64,000 nt of DNA, from positions 7,998,001 to 8,062,000 of the forward strand of contig OZ199838.1 in assembly GCA_964304625.1 (NCBI GenBank), written 5' to 3'. Made by a program: the position numbers and the translations under genes. Below the pieces are notes generated by a model. It did not search any database. It was not told the origin of the DNA and worked only from the letters and a program-made list of their open reading frames with translations. This document shows positions 12,346 to 23,727 of the stretch, piece after piece. Source of the stretch: Kudoa neothunni. Lineage: Eukaryota; Cnidaria. Position 1 is the first letter of the stretch; every line of letters begins with the position of its first letter.

Positions 12346-13659
12346 ATGGAAGTGAAAACTACCGCAATACAAGTTGAAGCAAAACCAAAGAAGAACCGAT
12401 GGTATTTGGGAGGTGTTGCCGGTTGTATGGCCATATTCTTCACACATCCATTAGATTTATTAAAAGTGAACAAGCATGTATGTTTAATGTTAGCTAAATA
12501 ATTATCACTAGGTGCACCTGCAAACACAAACCCAAGGCAATTTAGGTTTGGTTGGAATGTGTAAAAATGTTGTCAAAAACGAGGGACTTCTCGGTTTGTA
12601 TGCTGGTCTTTCAGCTGCACAACTTCGACAAGTTATCTCTATTTAAAACTAAGTTCATTCTCGACTAAAGTTAGATTACATATACCACCACTAGGTTTGG
12701 TATATATGAAATTTGCTCGTCAAATTTGAAAGGCGAAACCACAACCAACATCCCTTTCTATCAAAAACTAGGTGTTGGAGCTGCGTCAGGATTTGTAGCT
12801 GGTATTGTTGGAAATCCTGCAGATATGGTTAATGTCAGGATGCAAAACGATATGAAATTGCCAAAAGAAGCCCGTCGAAAGTATCTATTCCAATCCATCT
12901 ATTCACCATAATTTACTCAAGTTACAAAAATGCCGTGGATGGTCTCTTTAAAGTAGCTCGCAATGGATACATCGAGTTTATTGGTTGTGCGCAATGTTGT
13001 ACCCGGTTATACTGTAGAAGGTCCAATATCTTTGTTCAATGGTGCTACAATGACGGCTACAAGAGGCTTATTGATGACTGTTGGTCAAGTTGCCTTTTAT
13101 GATCAAGCCAAACAAATGCTTCTTAGTAGTGGGTATTTAATGTCCCAATAAAAAGGTTGATTTATATGATTTAATTTTTAGCTACTTTAAAGATAATATT
13201 CAAACACATTTTGTTGCCAGCTTCTTCGCAGTAACAACTCAAATTATAATTAGATTATTGTTACTTAATACCGTTTCATTAAAGGGACAATTGCCACTGT
13301 ATTAACTCAGCCCTTCGATGTGCTGAAAACCCCCGCCTGATGAACGCCAAAAAGGAGATTATGCGGTTCTTATATAAATCGTTGAGATTATTCAACTAGT
13401 GTTTAGAATTTAGCTGCATTGATTTCCATAACTGGTCAAGAAGGTGTTGGAGCATTCTATAAAGTAATCATATTACAGTTAGGTTATGTGTATGAAAATT
13501 CTTCTAAGGGATTTATTCCAGCCTGGACCAGACTACTACCCCAAAACCATTTTAACATGGGTAATTTTTGGAACAACTCAGAAAGCTTTTCCCCGCAAAT
13601 TAAAATTATTTCCCGTCACCACTACTGCTCTTTTGCGTGTCATTTTCTTAAATTCATAG
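12346..13659 (+). CDS. SLC25A10: Mitochondrial dicarboxylate carrier (SLC25A10-like)
   Basis: This family exchanges malate or succinate for phosphate or sulphate across the inner mitochondrial membrane. I place nine exons: 12346-12465, 12512-12631, 12675-12880, 12922-12983, 13018-13132, 13182-13230, 13285-13365, 13407-13463 and 13509-13659, with introns of 34-54 nt. The first repeat has WYLGGVAGCMA and the carrier signature HPLDLLK, the second NPADMVNVRMQND, the third QPFDVLK. Other matches are DQAKQMLLSSGY and GFIPAWTRLLPQ. Four breaks lie in the last third, all at homopolymers: the G run at 13284-13286, the C run at 13330-13334, the A/G run at 13349-13355, and the A run at 13543-13546. Apart from these the gene reads through. 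Either it is a young pseudogene or, more likely, the consensus has run-length errors. Confidence 0.88.
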
Positions 13660-14147
13660 TTCACTCTTTTTTATGCGTTTATTCCAGTTATTAGTTTTAT
13701 TTATTATTATTTGTTTGTAATTACTACCAACTTTGACTTTAGTTTGCCGTTTTTAGTTCATTTTCACGCTTTAAGTGTGTGATATTTGCTTTCTTTTGTA
13801 GTTTGATTAATTTATAGCTTATTGGCGTTTTTATCATAATCTGTATAGAAGCTAACAATATTTTAAGAGCCTATGGACGTTATGCATACAGCGTTTCTTA
13901 TTTTCAGGTTTATGGAAACTTTAGCCTATATTATTTGTTATTACATACAACGTTGTCAACCTTCATCGATAGCTAATATTATGTAATATGTGTTAATGAA
14001 AATATGCATATCTTCCTTATATTTAAATCTTTGTGTTGACAAATAATCACTTTTCGAGGGCTTCGGGTCGATTTGATCGCAAAGTCTTCAGAAAGTCAAG
14101 CGTTAACTTTCCGAATCCTACGAATTTCCCGATTATAAATTGGACTT
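13660..14147. other. Intergenic, nothing recognised
   Basis: AT-rich sequence between the carrier gene and the Merlin end. I see no gene or structured repeat. Confidence 0.5.
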
Positions 14148-15177
14148 GGCTAAACTGCAGTTTGGGACAATTGTCGGATATAGTCGCGCATCGGTTTTTA
14201 AAATGAGTTTTCAATAGACATTATGTTACTAGAAGACTTGTTTTTTTTAAATCCGATTTTAAAAAAACTTTTTAACACGATACAAAATTTGGGGCTGCTG
14301 TCAAAAGTTAAAAAGTGCAATAAATGCTCATCAGATATGTATCTGATAAATCAAAAATATAAAAATGATTTGTACGCATTTTTTTTGCGGCGTTTGCAGA
14401 AAAGAAATGTTCCATCAGAAATGGAACCTTTTTTGAGGGGTCACATTTATCGTTGTGGCAGATATTTGCCTTGATGTATTTTAATCTGAACGACATAAAT
14501 GTCATATAGAACAATATGTAGACAGCTGGACATTGGTTCTGAGCACACTGTAGTTGATTGGATGCAGTATATCCGAGAAATTTACTCTGAATACTTAGAC
14601 TCCCATCGCGAAAAATCGGTTCTCCTGGCTTAGTTGTTCAAATCGATGAGTCATTTATCTGCAGAAGAAAATACCATCGTGGAAAAATTTTGGTCAACCA
14701 GTCTTGTTGGAGGAATTGACAACAATGGAAATATTTTCCAGCAAATTACAGACGTTCGAGACAAACCTACGCTGGAAAATATCATCTTGAGTAATGTCGA
14801 ATTGGGCTCGATGATTTGGACGGATGGTTGGAAGGGATACAAGGATTTGTCCCTTATTGGTATCAACACGAAGTTGTGATCCATAAAAATGGCTTCAAAA
14901 GAATGGATGGAGTTCATTACTAATCGCATCGAAGCCATTTGGGGACAGTGAAAAGAAAGTATCGCCACATCACCAACAGGAGGTCAGAATTGATGGGTTC
15001 TTACCTCTCAGAATATCATTTAAAAAGAAAATTCACTATTGAAACTTTTAAAATATATACATATTAACAATTAGTGAATTATATCTCCATTGATAATGTA
15101 CTTTACATATTTTATTTTATTTTGCGTAACTATACCCGACAATGCCGAAGAATGGCCCCCAAACTGCCAGTTTAGCC
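14148..15177 (+). mobile_element. Merlin DNA transposon, lineage A relative
   Basis: The left end GGCTAAACTGCAGTTTGGGA (14148) is mirrored at the right (CAAACTGCCAGTTTAGCC, ending 15177), with a shared inner block near TTGTCGGATATAGT. The flanks ATTGGACTT and ATTGACTT are an 8-bp duplication differing by one G. Length is 1030 bp. It carries a plus-strand transposase relic. Confidence 0.8.
14223..15060 (+). pseudogene. Merlin (ISXO2-like) transposase pseudogene
   Basis: A zinc-ribbon half (CNKCSSDMYLI, near 14310) is followed by the family block VVDWMQYIREI (14545). Next come the first catalytic Asp in VQIDESFICRRKYHRG (14635-14680), then MIWTDGWKGYKDL with the second Asp (14810-14845), and NRIEAIWGQ with the Glu (14920). 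These lie in different frames, with about five shifts or stops, so the copy is inactive. The order of parts is that of the lineage A copy at 4-5 kb. Confidence 0.75.
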
Positions 15178-15230
15178 ATTGACTTTAAATGCATTCATAG
15201 AAACAATCATCTTCATGGGTATTAAAATTA

Positions 15231-17111
15231 TAGTAAGGTCTCGATATTGTGTGGTTTTAATGGAATTTTCCACGCAATACCGAGCCGGCGCACGCGCAAC
15301 ACGCGAAAAATATTAATTTTTAACAAAAAAAGTCATCTATTTTTTAAACTTATCCCTACTTTTAATAATTTTATATATTTCGTCCATTATGGGATGAGTA
15401 AAGCTTAAAGCAGCAGCAGGATCCTCCCACATAGAAATTTTTCCGATAATATTATCACATTTTTTAATTCAGCCGAGCCAACTATTTCATTATTTTTATC
15501 AAAACCGGGGTCTTAATCGCATTTTGAAAAAATCGAAATATATTTATCGACTTGATGTGATACGTCCTCATGCACGGTTTCAGCGTCCTCCAATTCATTT
15601 ACATCGTCAAAGTCGTCTAGGGATTTATTTGAAACAAACTTACCTGAAAAACATATTTACCTACAATTATTGTTTCAGGTGTAGAGTCGACATCTGCATT
15701 AGTATCCTCTTTATTTTATATTAACGTTAATTGATTAGTTAATCACACGATTTCTGAATATCTGAGATTTCTTGAAACAGTTTTCAATATTTTTTCTCTA
15801 CCATGTCCCATGCTTCATTCAACGTATGAAAATAATCCATAATCGTGTATTTGAAGGGTGTTGAAGTATCCTCATCGGGCAGAAACTTTCTGGTCAACAA
15901 TTTGCGGTAGTTTACCTTCAAACTATGAATGATGCCGAGATCCATTGGCTGGAGGATACTGGTGGTGTTTTTAGGTAGGAACAACAATTCAATGTTATTA
16001 AAGTGATTTGTTAAATTGGGATGACACGGGCATTGATCAAGGGGGATAAGGACTTTTCTATTTTCTTGACTGAATTTGTTATCTAAATTTTTTAGAATTT
16101 CTAAAAATAGAGCCGTGGATATCCAACCATTTTTTGGGACTAATCGTTTACTAGGAGTTCTTTGACCCCATTAAAACAATGCGGCTCCTTAAATTTTCCC
16201 ATCACGTAAAGTGTAAATTTCTCGCCGGTATATGAAGCAGTACCCAATATAATTACTCTTTTTTTTTGATTGTATTGTCCCTCTTTACCAAATTCGTGCT
16301 TGGTGACATACTTTCGCTAAAGTATTACTCGTAGAAAAGGGGGCTTCATCCATATTTATATCTTCCCGTTTATACTTACCAAGAATATTTGAATTATTGT
16401 TTATCCATTGGGGGATCGCACCTACATCAGCACTTCCGGCCTCTCCATGTAATCTGATATTTGTCCAACAATACCTTGTCTTGAAATTAGAGAACCAACC
16501 ATTCCTAAAATTAAGATCGTAAATTTTACTATCTTCAGCTATTTTTGCAGTCTTTTCGTAAATAATAAATCCATGAATATTTTTCTTCTTTTCTCTCTGA
16601 AGAACAATCCAGTTGAATAATAGACTTTCAAGCTCAACATATTTCCCGTTTTTTATTCTAATACGACTATCAGGAAAATTCGAATCGCCGATTTCGCTTT
16701 CCTTAGATAACATTCTATCCAACGAAGAATAGCCTCTGTTTATTTAATAATGATTAGAAATTAATGCTTATTAGACAGGTTAAATTTCTTTATTGTTAAA
16801 GCTTTGGCCCTAGGAATCGATCCTAGTGATGTATAATACAATATTATTCCTCGTTTATCCTTAATGCTTCTCTGACACCTAACCATTTCAACTTCTGTAA
16901 CACTTCAAAAGGCGGATTAATCGGATTATTTGATGTAAAAAAGCCACGCAATAGCAAGACCCTCGATTTTCACTGATCTTATATATATATATATATATAA
17001 ATATGAAAACATATTATATTAATCATATAACAACATTTCAGCCAATTAATTGTACAATGTGAATTAAACAAGACTACGAATTGAAAACCACGCTATATGG
17101 AGACCTTACTG
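15231..17111 (-). mobile_element. Tigger/pogo-type DNA transposon
   Basis: The left end TAGTAAGGTCTCGATATTGT (15231) and right end ATATGGAGACCTTACTG (ends 17111) are inverted copies, with TA on both outer sides, the usual pogo target duplication. The 1881-bp element carries a minus-strand transposase relic. Confidence 0.8.
15784..16722 (-). pseudogene. Tigger transposase (CENP-B HTH plus DDE) pseudogene
   Basis: Read leftwards from 16722, the CENP-B-type DNA-binding part is open (LFNWIVLQREKKKNIHG, then RNGWFSNFKTRY and RLHGEAGSAD). It ends in INMDEAPFS, which holds the first catalytic Asp. The DDE core then runs through other frames around 16300-16000 and resumes with FLPKNTTSILQPMDLGIIHS (15985-15900), which holds the third Asp. 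Several shifts and stops interrupt the middle. It belongs to a different Tigger lineage from the copies at 31-36 kb and 43-45 kb, judging by both the protein and the inverted ends. Confidence 0.8.
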
Positions 17112-17294
17112 TAGTTTACTTTCTTTTAATATAACCCAATTTTCTATGTAAAAGCCTTTTTAATGGGTAAGTTTGCCAAGGAATCTTAGTTTTATATTCA
17201 AGGCATCCCCGTCTTTACATAGCTAATTTATTTTGTTTAGCGATGAAAAGTACAAAATTAGGGATTTGTTGACCATAAAAAGCAATTAAAATAT
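17112..17294. other. Short spacer between Tigger and the retroelement fossil
   Basis: No feature is recognised in this short stretch. It ends with AATAT, the left copy of the retroelement's 5-bp target duplication (17290-17294). Confidence 0.4.
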
Positions 17295-17893
17295 TGTGAC
17301 GTCATCATAGATAATTAGTAGTCGTAATTAGCCACTTTTGAGTTAGAATTCCAATCATCCAATAGTAATTGTGTTTTTTCCATGATTTGAAACACATTCG
17401 CCTCACCGAATAGTTTTACATGAACTTTCAAATGTTCCGACAGGATAAACATGACTTTTTGTCCCAGAAAAAATTCGAATTCCTCTGCGGTCGCCTGTGG
17501 CCGCGCCATCTTGAAGAGTGAAAAGATCCTCTGGTAATAATCTTGGACTGCTTCTTTCGGCTTTATGGAGGCTTGCGAAAAATCGTGCAAAAATGACTCC
17601 TTACTCTTGAGACCTCTTGAATACTGCAATATGCTCTCGTTAAGAATAGTAATCATTTGGGTTGACGATAGGACCACGCTTTCATTATGTTGGTTCGGTT
17701 TGAAATATTCACGCATGTGACAAGGGATTGCCAGGAGTGTTGAAGCGTATAGCTGTTTCTCATCCCAACCTTTTGCAACTGCTTGCAGTTGGAGCTCTTC
17801 TGTTGTTCGACGTTCTCGTTAAAATTTATCGTCATAGATGCTGTGAATCCCACCTCTGACACCATTGTGGCGCGAACGAGGAGGCAGAATTAA

Positions 17894-20800
17894 GGCAGTG
17901 GCTATTACCACGGGAATCAATTTCTCTGCAATTGTTATCTCTATTAAATAACTAATTTAACATTACTATTATTTATATTTTTCTCTACTAAATTATGAAA
18001 AATAAAGAAATTTGAGATGGTTGTAAATTTATGTAAAATAGACGGTCAGAAACATAAATGTTAGCGAATTTAATAGACCAAAACAATATTAACGTTGAAT
18101 TATTTATAAATAATAATCATTTCTAAATTTATTGCTTTGAACCATGCAGTATAAAACATAACTCCGCGTGTTTCACGAGTTTGGTTGAACTACAATGAGT
18201 GATTCAAATTCAGACAATTTTCATGTTGGAATGAAATTTGAAACTTTTGAAAGTTTAAAAATTTTATATTCAAGAGTATGAGAAAAGTCATTTTGTGAAT
18301 TTAAAGATTCGAGATTCAAGAAGAATTGATTCAGTGCAAAAACCGGGTTAATCGAAATATTAAAACACACTAGTGTATTACGAAATAACTTACGTATGTT
18401 ACTTTGGAGCCCATTACCGAAATAGAGGTAAAGGCGAACGCACAAAAATTCCCTTAAGAGAGATTGCCCATTTAGAGTTACATTAAGAGTAAGTGTAGAT
18501 GGAAATTTCCTGGAGATTAGATCTTCTAACACTGTCCATAACCATCCAAACGATCAATGGATCTATGAAAACTTACCCAGTCAGAGGAAATTAAACCAAT
18601 GTGATGGCTATTTGTCAGAGCTTCTTTCTCTCGGAGCAAACAAAAAGCTCATACAAGCCAAGATAAATGACGAGACAGACAAGAAAATACCTTTGAAAGC
18701 TATCCACAACATTAAAAAATCCTCTTAAGTCGGAACTGATGACATTACTTTAGTTTTAGAAATTTTAAAGAATCAATACAACTGCATGGTGAGCGTTTTA
18801 TCAGATGATAATAAAAATGTTTGTGGAATCTTTTTTTATGGATAAGCAGATGCTCAACACAATTCATTTCTTTCCAGGGTTACTCATGCTTGATGCAACC
18901 TATAAACTGCTAGACTCGCGGTAATCTTAGGAGGTTTTCTCTATTTCGTTGCTGTATTAGTTCATTAGTGCGCCATTGCATCTGTCTGTTGCAGAAGACT
19001 CGGTTGGTGAAACCCACATAACTAGCGGCTGCATCTTGTACGATGAAACGGCGGAGTCAATTAAATGGTATATTTCTCAACTAATAAAAATGATGCCGAA
19101 CATGACTCAAAATGTCCGAACGATCATTACTGACAAGCACCACACTCTAAGGAAGTGGTTGAAAGAATTATTTCCAAATTCCAATCTAATGATCTGCATA
19201 TTTCATGTTTCTCAAAGTTTCAGACGTGAAATAACTATGTCGAAATACGGTATCACTCGAGAGAAAAGGGACCAATTGCTTGAAATTCTTAATAAAATTA
19301 TCTATTCGAAAAATAAACATGAATTCGATAAACTATGCAATAATCTTTTTCAACAAAGCAACGATAAGTTTATTAACTATTTTAAATCCAATTGGGAACC
19401 AATCGCTGATGAATGGGTCATAGGATTAAGTGAAACACATCATTTCTATGAAAACTTGACCAATAATAGATTAGAAGCCATTAATGGCCAATTAAAACAA
19501 ACAATAAAGAAATTTTCAAATCTTAATGATTTTTTCCGTTATTTCTTTGACGCTCTCAAATCAATGAGAATAGAAAGGAAATACAATATAACCAAAATAT
19601 TACTGAATTCAGTTAATTTTGATACCTCAAATGAAGTTCTAAACGCGTATTTTAATCATTTAAATCCATTTGCCTTCAATATAATCCACAAATAAATTCA
19701 AAATTTTAACGAAAACACGAATACAGATAGTTTAACTACATCCATGAGATGTAATTGTTATATTTACAGATCGTACCTCCTTCCATGTAGTCGTATTTTT
19801 AAAAAGAGAGCGTTTAACCTGCTTCCAATGTTCGATTCAAATCGATACCATCCTAGATAGTCAAAAGATTACATGAGCCAATTCTTGGAAATTGGAACTA
19901 TAAATATCACTCCAAATAAGAGAATTTCAATAAAGCCCAAAGGAATTTTTAATTATTATGGAAAAAACTTAAAAAACTCTGTGATTTACACAAATAAGCT
20001 AGCAGCTTTGTCCGCTGAATATTGTGGGGAGTTTTATGATAGTTGCCTATCACTATTCAACACAATAGAAAAAAATAATCAAGAACCACGACATCAAACT
20101 AATAAAACAAATAAATCAATTAGGTATTTTAAGAAAACTTAATTTTTCTTGATTTATTTTTAGGAAATCGCACCATTGAATACTCTGAGGCTATAGCCGA
20201 AGATGAAGATATCTCTGAAGGAAGAGGTATATGACGCTTAACTTGAATATTTTACTCGTATCTAACTTACAAAAAATAGATGTTATTGAGAATATTTTTA
20301 ATTCTCAAATAATTGTTGAGGGTGTTGGTAATAATATTGTTCCGCAAGGTGAGGAGATTATCGAGAATATTATTGTTAATAATATTTCAAATGAAAATGC
20401 TCCCGAGCTCCAAATTGTTTTATCTAAAGATCAATTAGCACCTACTTTAAATATGATCGAGCTTGATGGTACTTTCATTTCCTTTCTTTTTTTAAATTAT
20501 TTTAGCCTTAAAAATTCCCTCTCGAGTGAAGTCTGTTGGGAGACCAAGGGGATACGCTTTAACCACTATTGGATACAACAAAAAAACTAAATTTTCTTAG
20601 ATCTCTCATTATTTATTTGACTAGGATAGCCATTGTTCATCGTGTTATATTCATCTAATTTCTGAAAAATGGCCTAATTATGGTTAGTTTTCTCAAATTT
20701 CTTGTCTATATTGAAATCTAAAGCGGAAAATTCACATCATTTCTGTGAAATATAATGAGCATATCTTATCTTGAAGTTCATAATTTATGAATAGAATACA

Positions 20801-21186
20801 ATAAATCACATAATTTAAACATTGTAAATATTGGAAATAAATTAAATAACACGAGGTTGAACGTATCATGTGGAAGCGCGCGCTTCAAGAGTAATGTCAG
20901 ACCTACAAAATCACACCAAATTCTTTAACTTTAACCTTATTATTGACACAAAATGATATAATACAATTTTGATCATGTATTAAATTAAGATTAATAAATC
21001 TTTCATTTAATTATGGAAAGCGATCAATGAAATAAACAATATAAATATGTAAAAAAAGATATTCTCAATTGTTACCTAATTCTATAATTTAGTAGAGAAA
21101 AACATAAATAATAGTAATGTTAAATTAGTTATTTAATAGAGATACTAATTGTAGAGAAATTGATTCCCGTGGTAATAGCTACCACC
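17894..21186 (+). mobile_element. MULE (Mutator-like) DNA transposon, copy 1
   Basis: Inverted ends begin GGCAGTGGCTATTACCACGG at 17894 and extend more than 100 bp; the right end closes at 21186. Both sides carry the 9-bp duplication CAGAATTAA (17885-17893 and 21187-21195), the mark of Mutator-like elements. Here it falls inside the gag-bearing fossil. The 3293-bp element is almost identical to the inverted copy at 32136-35423, so both moved recently. Confidence 0.93.
18195..20600 (+). CDS. MULE transposase, ZSWIM3-like, with mini-introns, copy 1
   Basis: It starts with ATG at 18195 and a FAR1/ZSWIM3-type N-terminal domain (VGMKFETFESL, then YYEITYV in another frame, and a block ending SSNTVHNHPND). 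The MULE catalytic domain follows: LMLDATYKL (first Asp, near 18890), IITDKHHTLRKWL (second Asp, near 19130), the CIFHVSQSF block (near 19200) and NNRLEAINGQLK (Glu, near 19465). The 3' end is spliced: introns at 20124-20163, 20227-20279 and 20469-20505 restore one frame to the stop at 20598-20600, ending in SVGRPRGYALTTIGYNKK, the usual tail of this family. Frame breaks remain in the first third and at an A run near 20069; at that run the second copy is one base shorter and stays open. Confidence 0.85.
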
Positions 21187-21349
21187 CAGAATTAATAGAC
21201 AACAATAATGAGGGTATGACGACTACTAATTATCTATGATGACGTCACAAATATAAAAGTGTTTCATTTCAAAAAACATATAATTACTTATTATAGAATA
21301 GTTACCAAGACAATCAGTTAAGTGAACAATTTTTATTTTAACGAAACAT

Positions 21350-21549
21350 NNNNNNNNNNNNNNNNNNNNNNNNNNNNNNNNNNNNNNNNNNNNNNNNNNN
21401 NNNNNNNNNNNNNNNNNNNNNNNNNNNNNNNNNNNNNNNNNNNNNNNNNNNNNNNNNNNNNNNNNNNNNNNNNNNNNNNNNNNNNNNNNNNNNNNNNNNN
21501 NNNNNNNNNNNNNNNNNNNNNNNNNNNNNNNNNNNNNNNNNNNNNNNNN
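21350..21549. other. Assembly gap of exactly 200 N
   Basis: A run of 200 N lies between the right flank of the retroelement fossil and the 5'-truncated piggyBac. A round number suggests a placeholder length. The missing 5' part of the piggyBac transposase and its left end could lie in the gap. Confidence 0.95.
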
Positions 21550-22671
21550 AAATTTATCGAAAGCTCTTCACGTTCAAGCGTTTCCGGCAAATATTGAGGT
21601 GCCTACGGTTCGACGATCAAAACACTAGACCCAAAAGGAGGGAATCAGACAATTTTTGCCCCATGCACAACTTATGGAATATGTGGGTCCAAATTTTGCC
21701 GATGTGTTTTTCTCCTGAGGAGGACGTTACCGTCGACGAACAGCTTGTGCCTTTCAAGGGGCGATGCTCATTTAGGCAGTATATGCCTATGAAGCCAGCC
21801 AAATATGGATTAAAGTTTTTCCTACTTGTAGATCCAGTCAACAAGTACGTCATAAATATATCTCCGTACTTGGGGAAAAACGGAGACGAACGTAACGAAA
21901 ATTGTAGTGTGGGTGAAAGGATCGTAATGCCTTTTACCATTCCATTATATAACTCTGGAAGAACAGTGGTCGCGGATAATTTTTTCTTCTCCATGAAATT
22001 AGCAGAAAAGTTGTTAGAAAAACATCTCACTTATCTAGGTACAATAAGACAAAATGAACGTGATCTTCCCTCTTGTGTCCTCCATTCCAAAACCCGAACC
22101 TTGTATAGCACTACCTTTACTTATTCCCAGAAGTATATGCTCACCTCTTGTGTAAGTAAAAAAAATAAGACTGTGATTCTTCCGTCATCTGGAACGAATA
22201 ATGATGGCATATCGAACGATTCATATAAAATGAAGCCTGCTTTGATTCTGCATTACAACAAAACCAAAGGAGGGGTGGATACGGTGGACCGTATGTTGGC
22301 ATCCGTTTCGGTCGGCTGATTTAATCGGCGGTGGCCTATGGTGATTTTTTACAATATTGAAAATCACATTGGTCAATTCTTTTTGTGTATACAAACATAT
22401 CTTCAAGGATGGAAAAATGCTAAGATGCGATTTCTTAAAAGAATTGGCAATAACATTGTACACCCCACTTTTAGAAAGGAATGTAAACATCCGAAAAATT
22501 GTTAAACCACCAATTTCTGTTTTATCCGAGCATACCGCATCTAATTCAAATGTTTCAAAAAGAAGATGCCAAGTTTGTGCTCGTGGAAATGATAGGAAAA
22601 CATCATCACAGTGCTCGAAGTGCGGGCGTTTCTATTGCAGTTTCCATTCTTCCAATAAATGTCTGGATAGT
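21550..22671 (+). pseudogene. piggyBac transposase, C-terminal two thirds
   Basis: The DDE_Tnp_1_7 domain is visible: TVDEQLVPFKGRCSFRQYMP (first Asp, near 21735), VVADNFFFSMKLAE (second Asp, near 21975) and GGVDTVDRM (third Asp, near 22275). After one or two frameshifts near 22310-22400, the C-terminal cysteine-rich finger follows (KRRCQVCARGN, then CSKCGRFYC, 22560-22640). piggyBac transposases insert at TTAA and excise precisely. The three catalytic Asp are present, but the frame breaks and the missing start make this copy inactive as written. Confidence 0.85.
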
Positions 22672-22961
22672 TAGTGATATAAAAAATTGTCTTACAAAAT
22701 TTAATAGTTACAACAACTTATTCTAGAATATATTTGTCGTTTATTCTCTCAAATGGGTCCAATTTGTTTTATTTATTGCGCGAGATTCAAAATTAGGATC
22801 TGATCAGATTATAGAGGATTAACCTATTCAAGCATCGCTTATTTTTTAAATTTTTGTCGATAGAATTTTTTAATATTTGTGAAATTAATTTACAATAAAT
22901 TTTTGAGTAGATATGACAAAAAAATTTTTGGGGTCCTACAGACCCCAAGTTCGTTCGAGGG
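21550..22961 (+). mobile_element. piggyBac DNA transposon, 5' part lost in the gap
   Basis: The right end (22930-22961) reads GGGTCCTACAGACCCC... up to CGAGGG followed by TTAA (22962-22965), the target site of piggyBac elements. The left end is not visible because of the gap. The transposase lies in the same orientation. Confidence 0.75.
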
Positions 22962-22965
22962 TTAA

Positions 22966-23727
22966 GCTCAATTTTTGTATTGCGTGGGCTTCAAGAATTA
23001 TTAATTTTTCTAATTGTATCTTACATTTGGTGAACTTCTATCTCAGACATTTTTATTTGAAATAAAGCATTGTTCCAAGTATAAAATTATCTACTCGAAG
23101 ATTTATCGTAATGAAATCAGCAACGATTAAATTCCATTTCTTGTGAATTTGCAATAACTCCTTATATTTGAAACATTGTTTTGCGATTATACAGTCTTTC
23201 GAAGAACAAGAGTAAAAACCGGACAACTTTGGCTGATTTGTCCAAAATCAGACAAGGTTGGCAACGCTGTTTGTATGTTCACCAATTTCTGTGTCTCCTT
23301 TAGCTGATATTTTACTTATACTTTTTAACCGCCGACCAATTGTAGGACTTTAAAATAGCAAAAATAATTTGCTTAATAGAAGAAATACTGATGTTAACAG
23401 CAAAGCAGCACAATCTTCCTGCAGGTGCGTTGGTACGTAATTAAACGACAAAAGCCTGCTGTCGCTGTCAGCTTTAGCCAGAAGTAAAAATTCCTGAAGT
23501 CATAAGATAAGATTTGTACCAATTTCTTATGTTATGATTAAATGAAGATTTTCACTGTAGCTTTGTGGAACCCCTGTCTTTGTTTTATGGAACCCACTTT
23601 GAGAATCGCTGCTTTAGATGGGCAAGATAACACCAAATCATAATAAATTAGCTCACGTTAATTTATACGCATCCCAAGATTTCGAAATGTTTTTCTTGCT
23701 TACTAGGAATTAATCTTCATTTACATA
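22966..23727. other. Intergenic, nothing firmly recognised
   Basis: No gene is seen. Around 23230-23270 and 23560-23615 there are phrases resembling hAT ends (AGGTTGGCAACGCTG; GTGGAACCCCTG), but no partner ends could be matched. Confidence 0.35.

Larger units (their letters stand above)
17295..21249 (-). mobile_element. Short gag-bearing LTR-retroelement relative (fossil), split by a MULE
   Basis: This is a non-autonomous remnant, about 650 bp once the inserted MULE is set aside. Its outer ends are TG...CA and are flanked by a 5-bp duplication, AATAT (17290-17294 and 21250-21254), as for LTR elements. Unusually, about 31 terminal bases at one end are the inverted, not direct, copy of those at the other end. 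A minus-strand gag-like capsid frame lies at 17315-17716. A sequence resembling a tRNA primer-binding site of Ty3-like elements sits at 17845-17864. I see no protease, reverse transcriptase or integrase. It is broken and defective. Its age is at least that of the MULE inside it. Confidence 0.65.
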
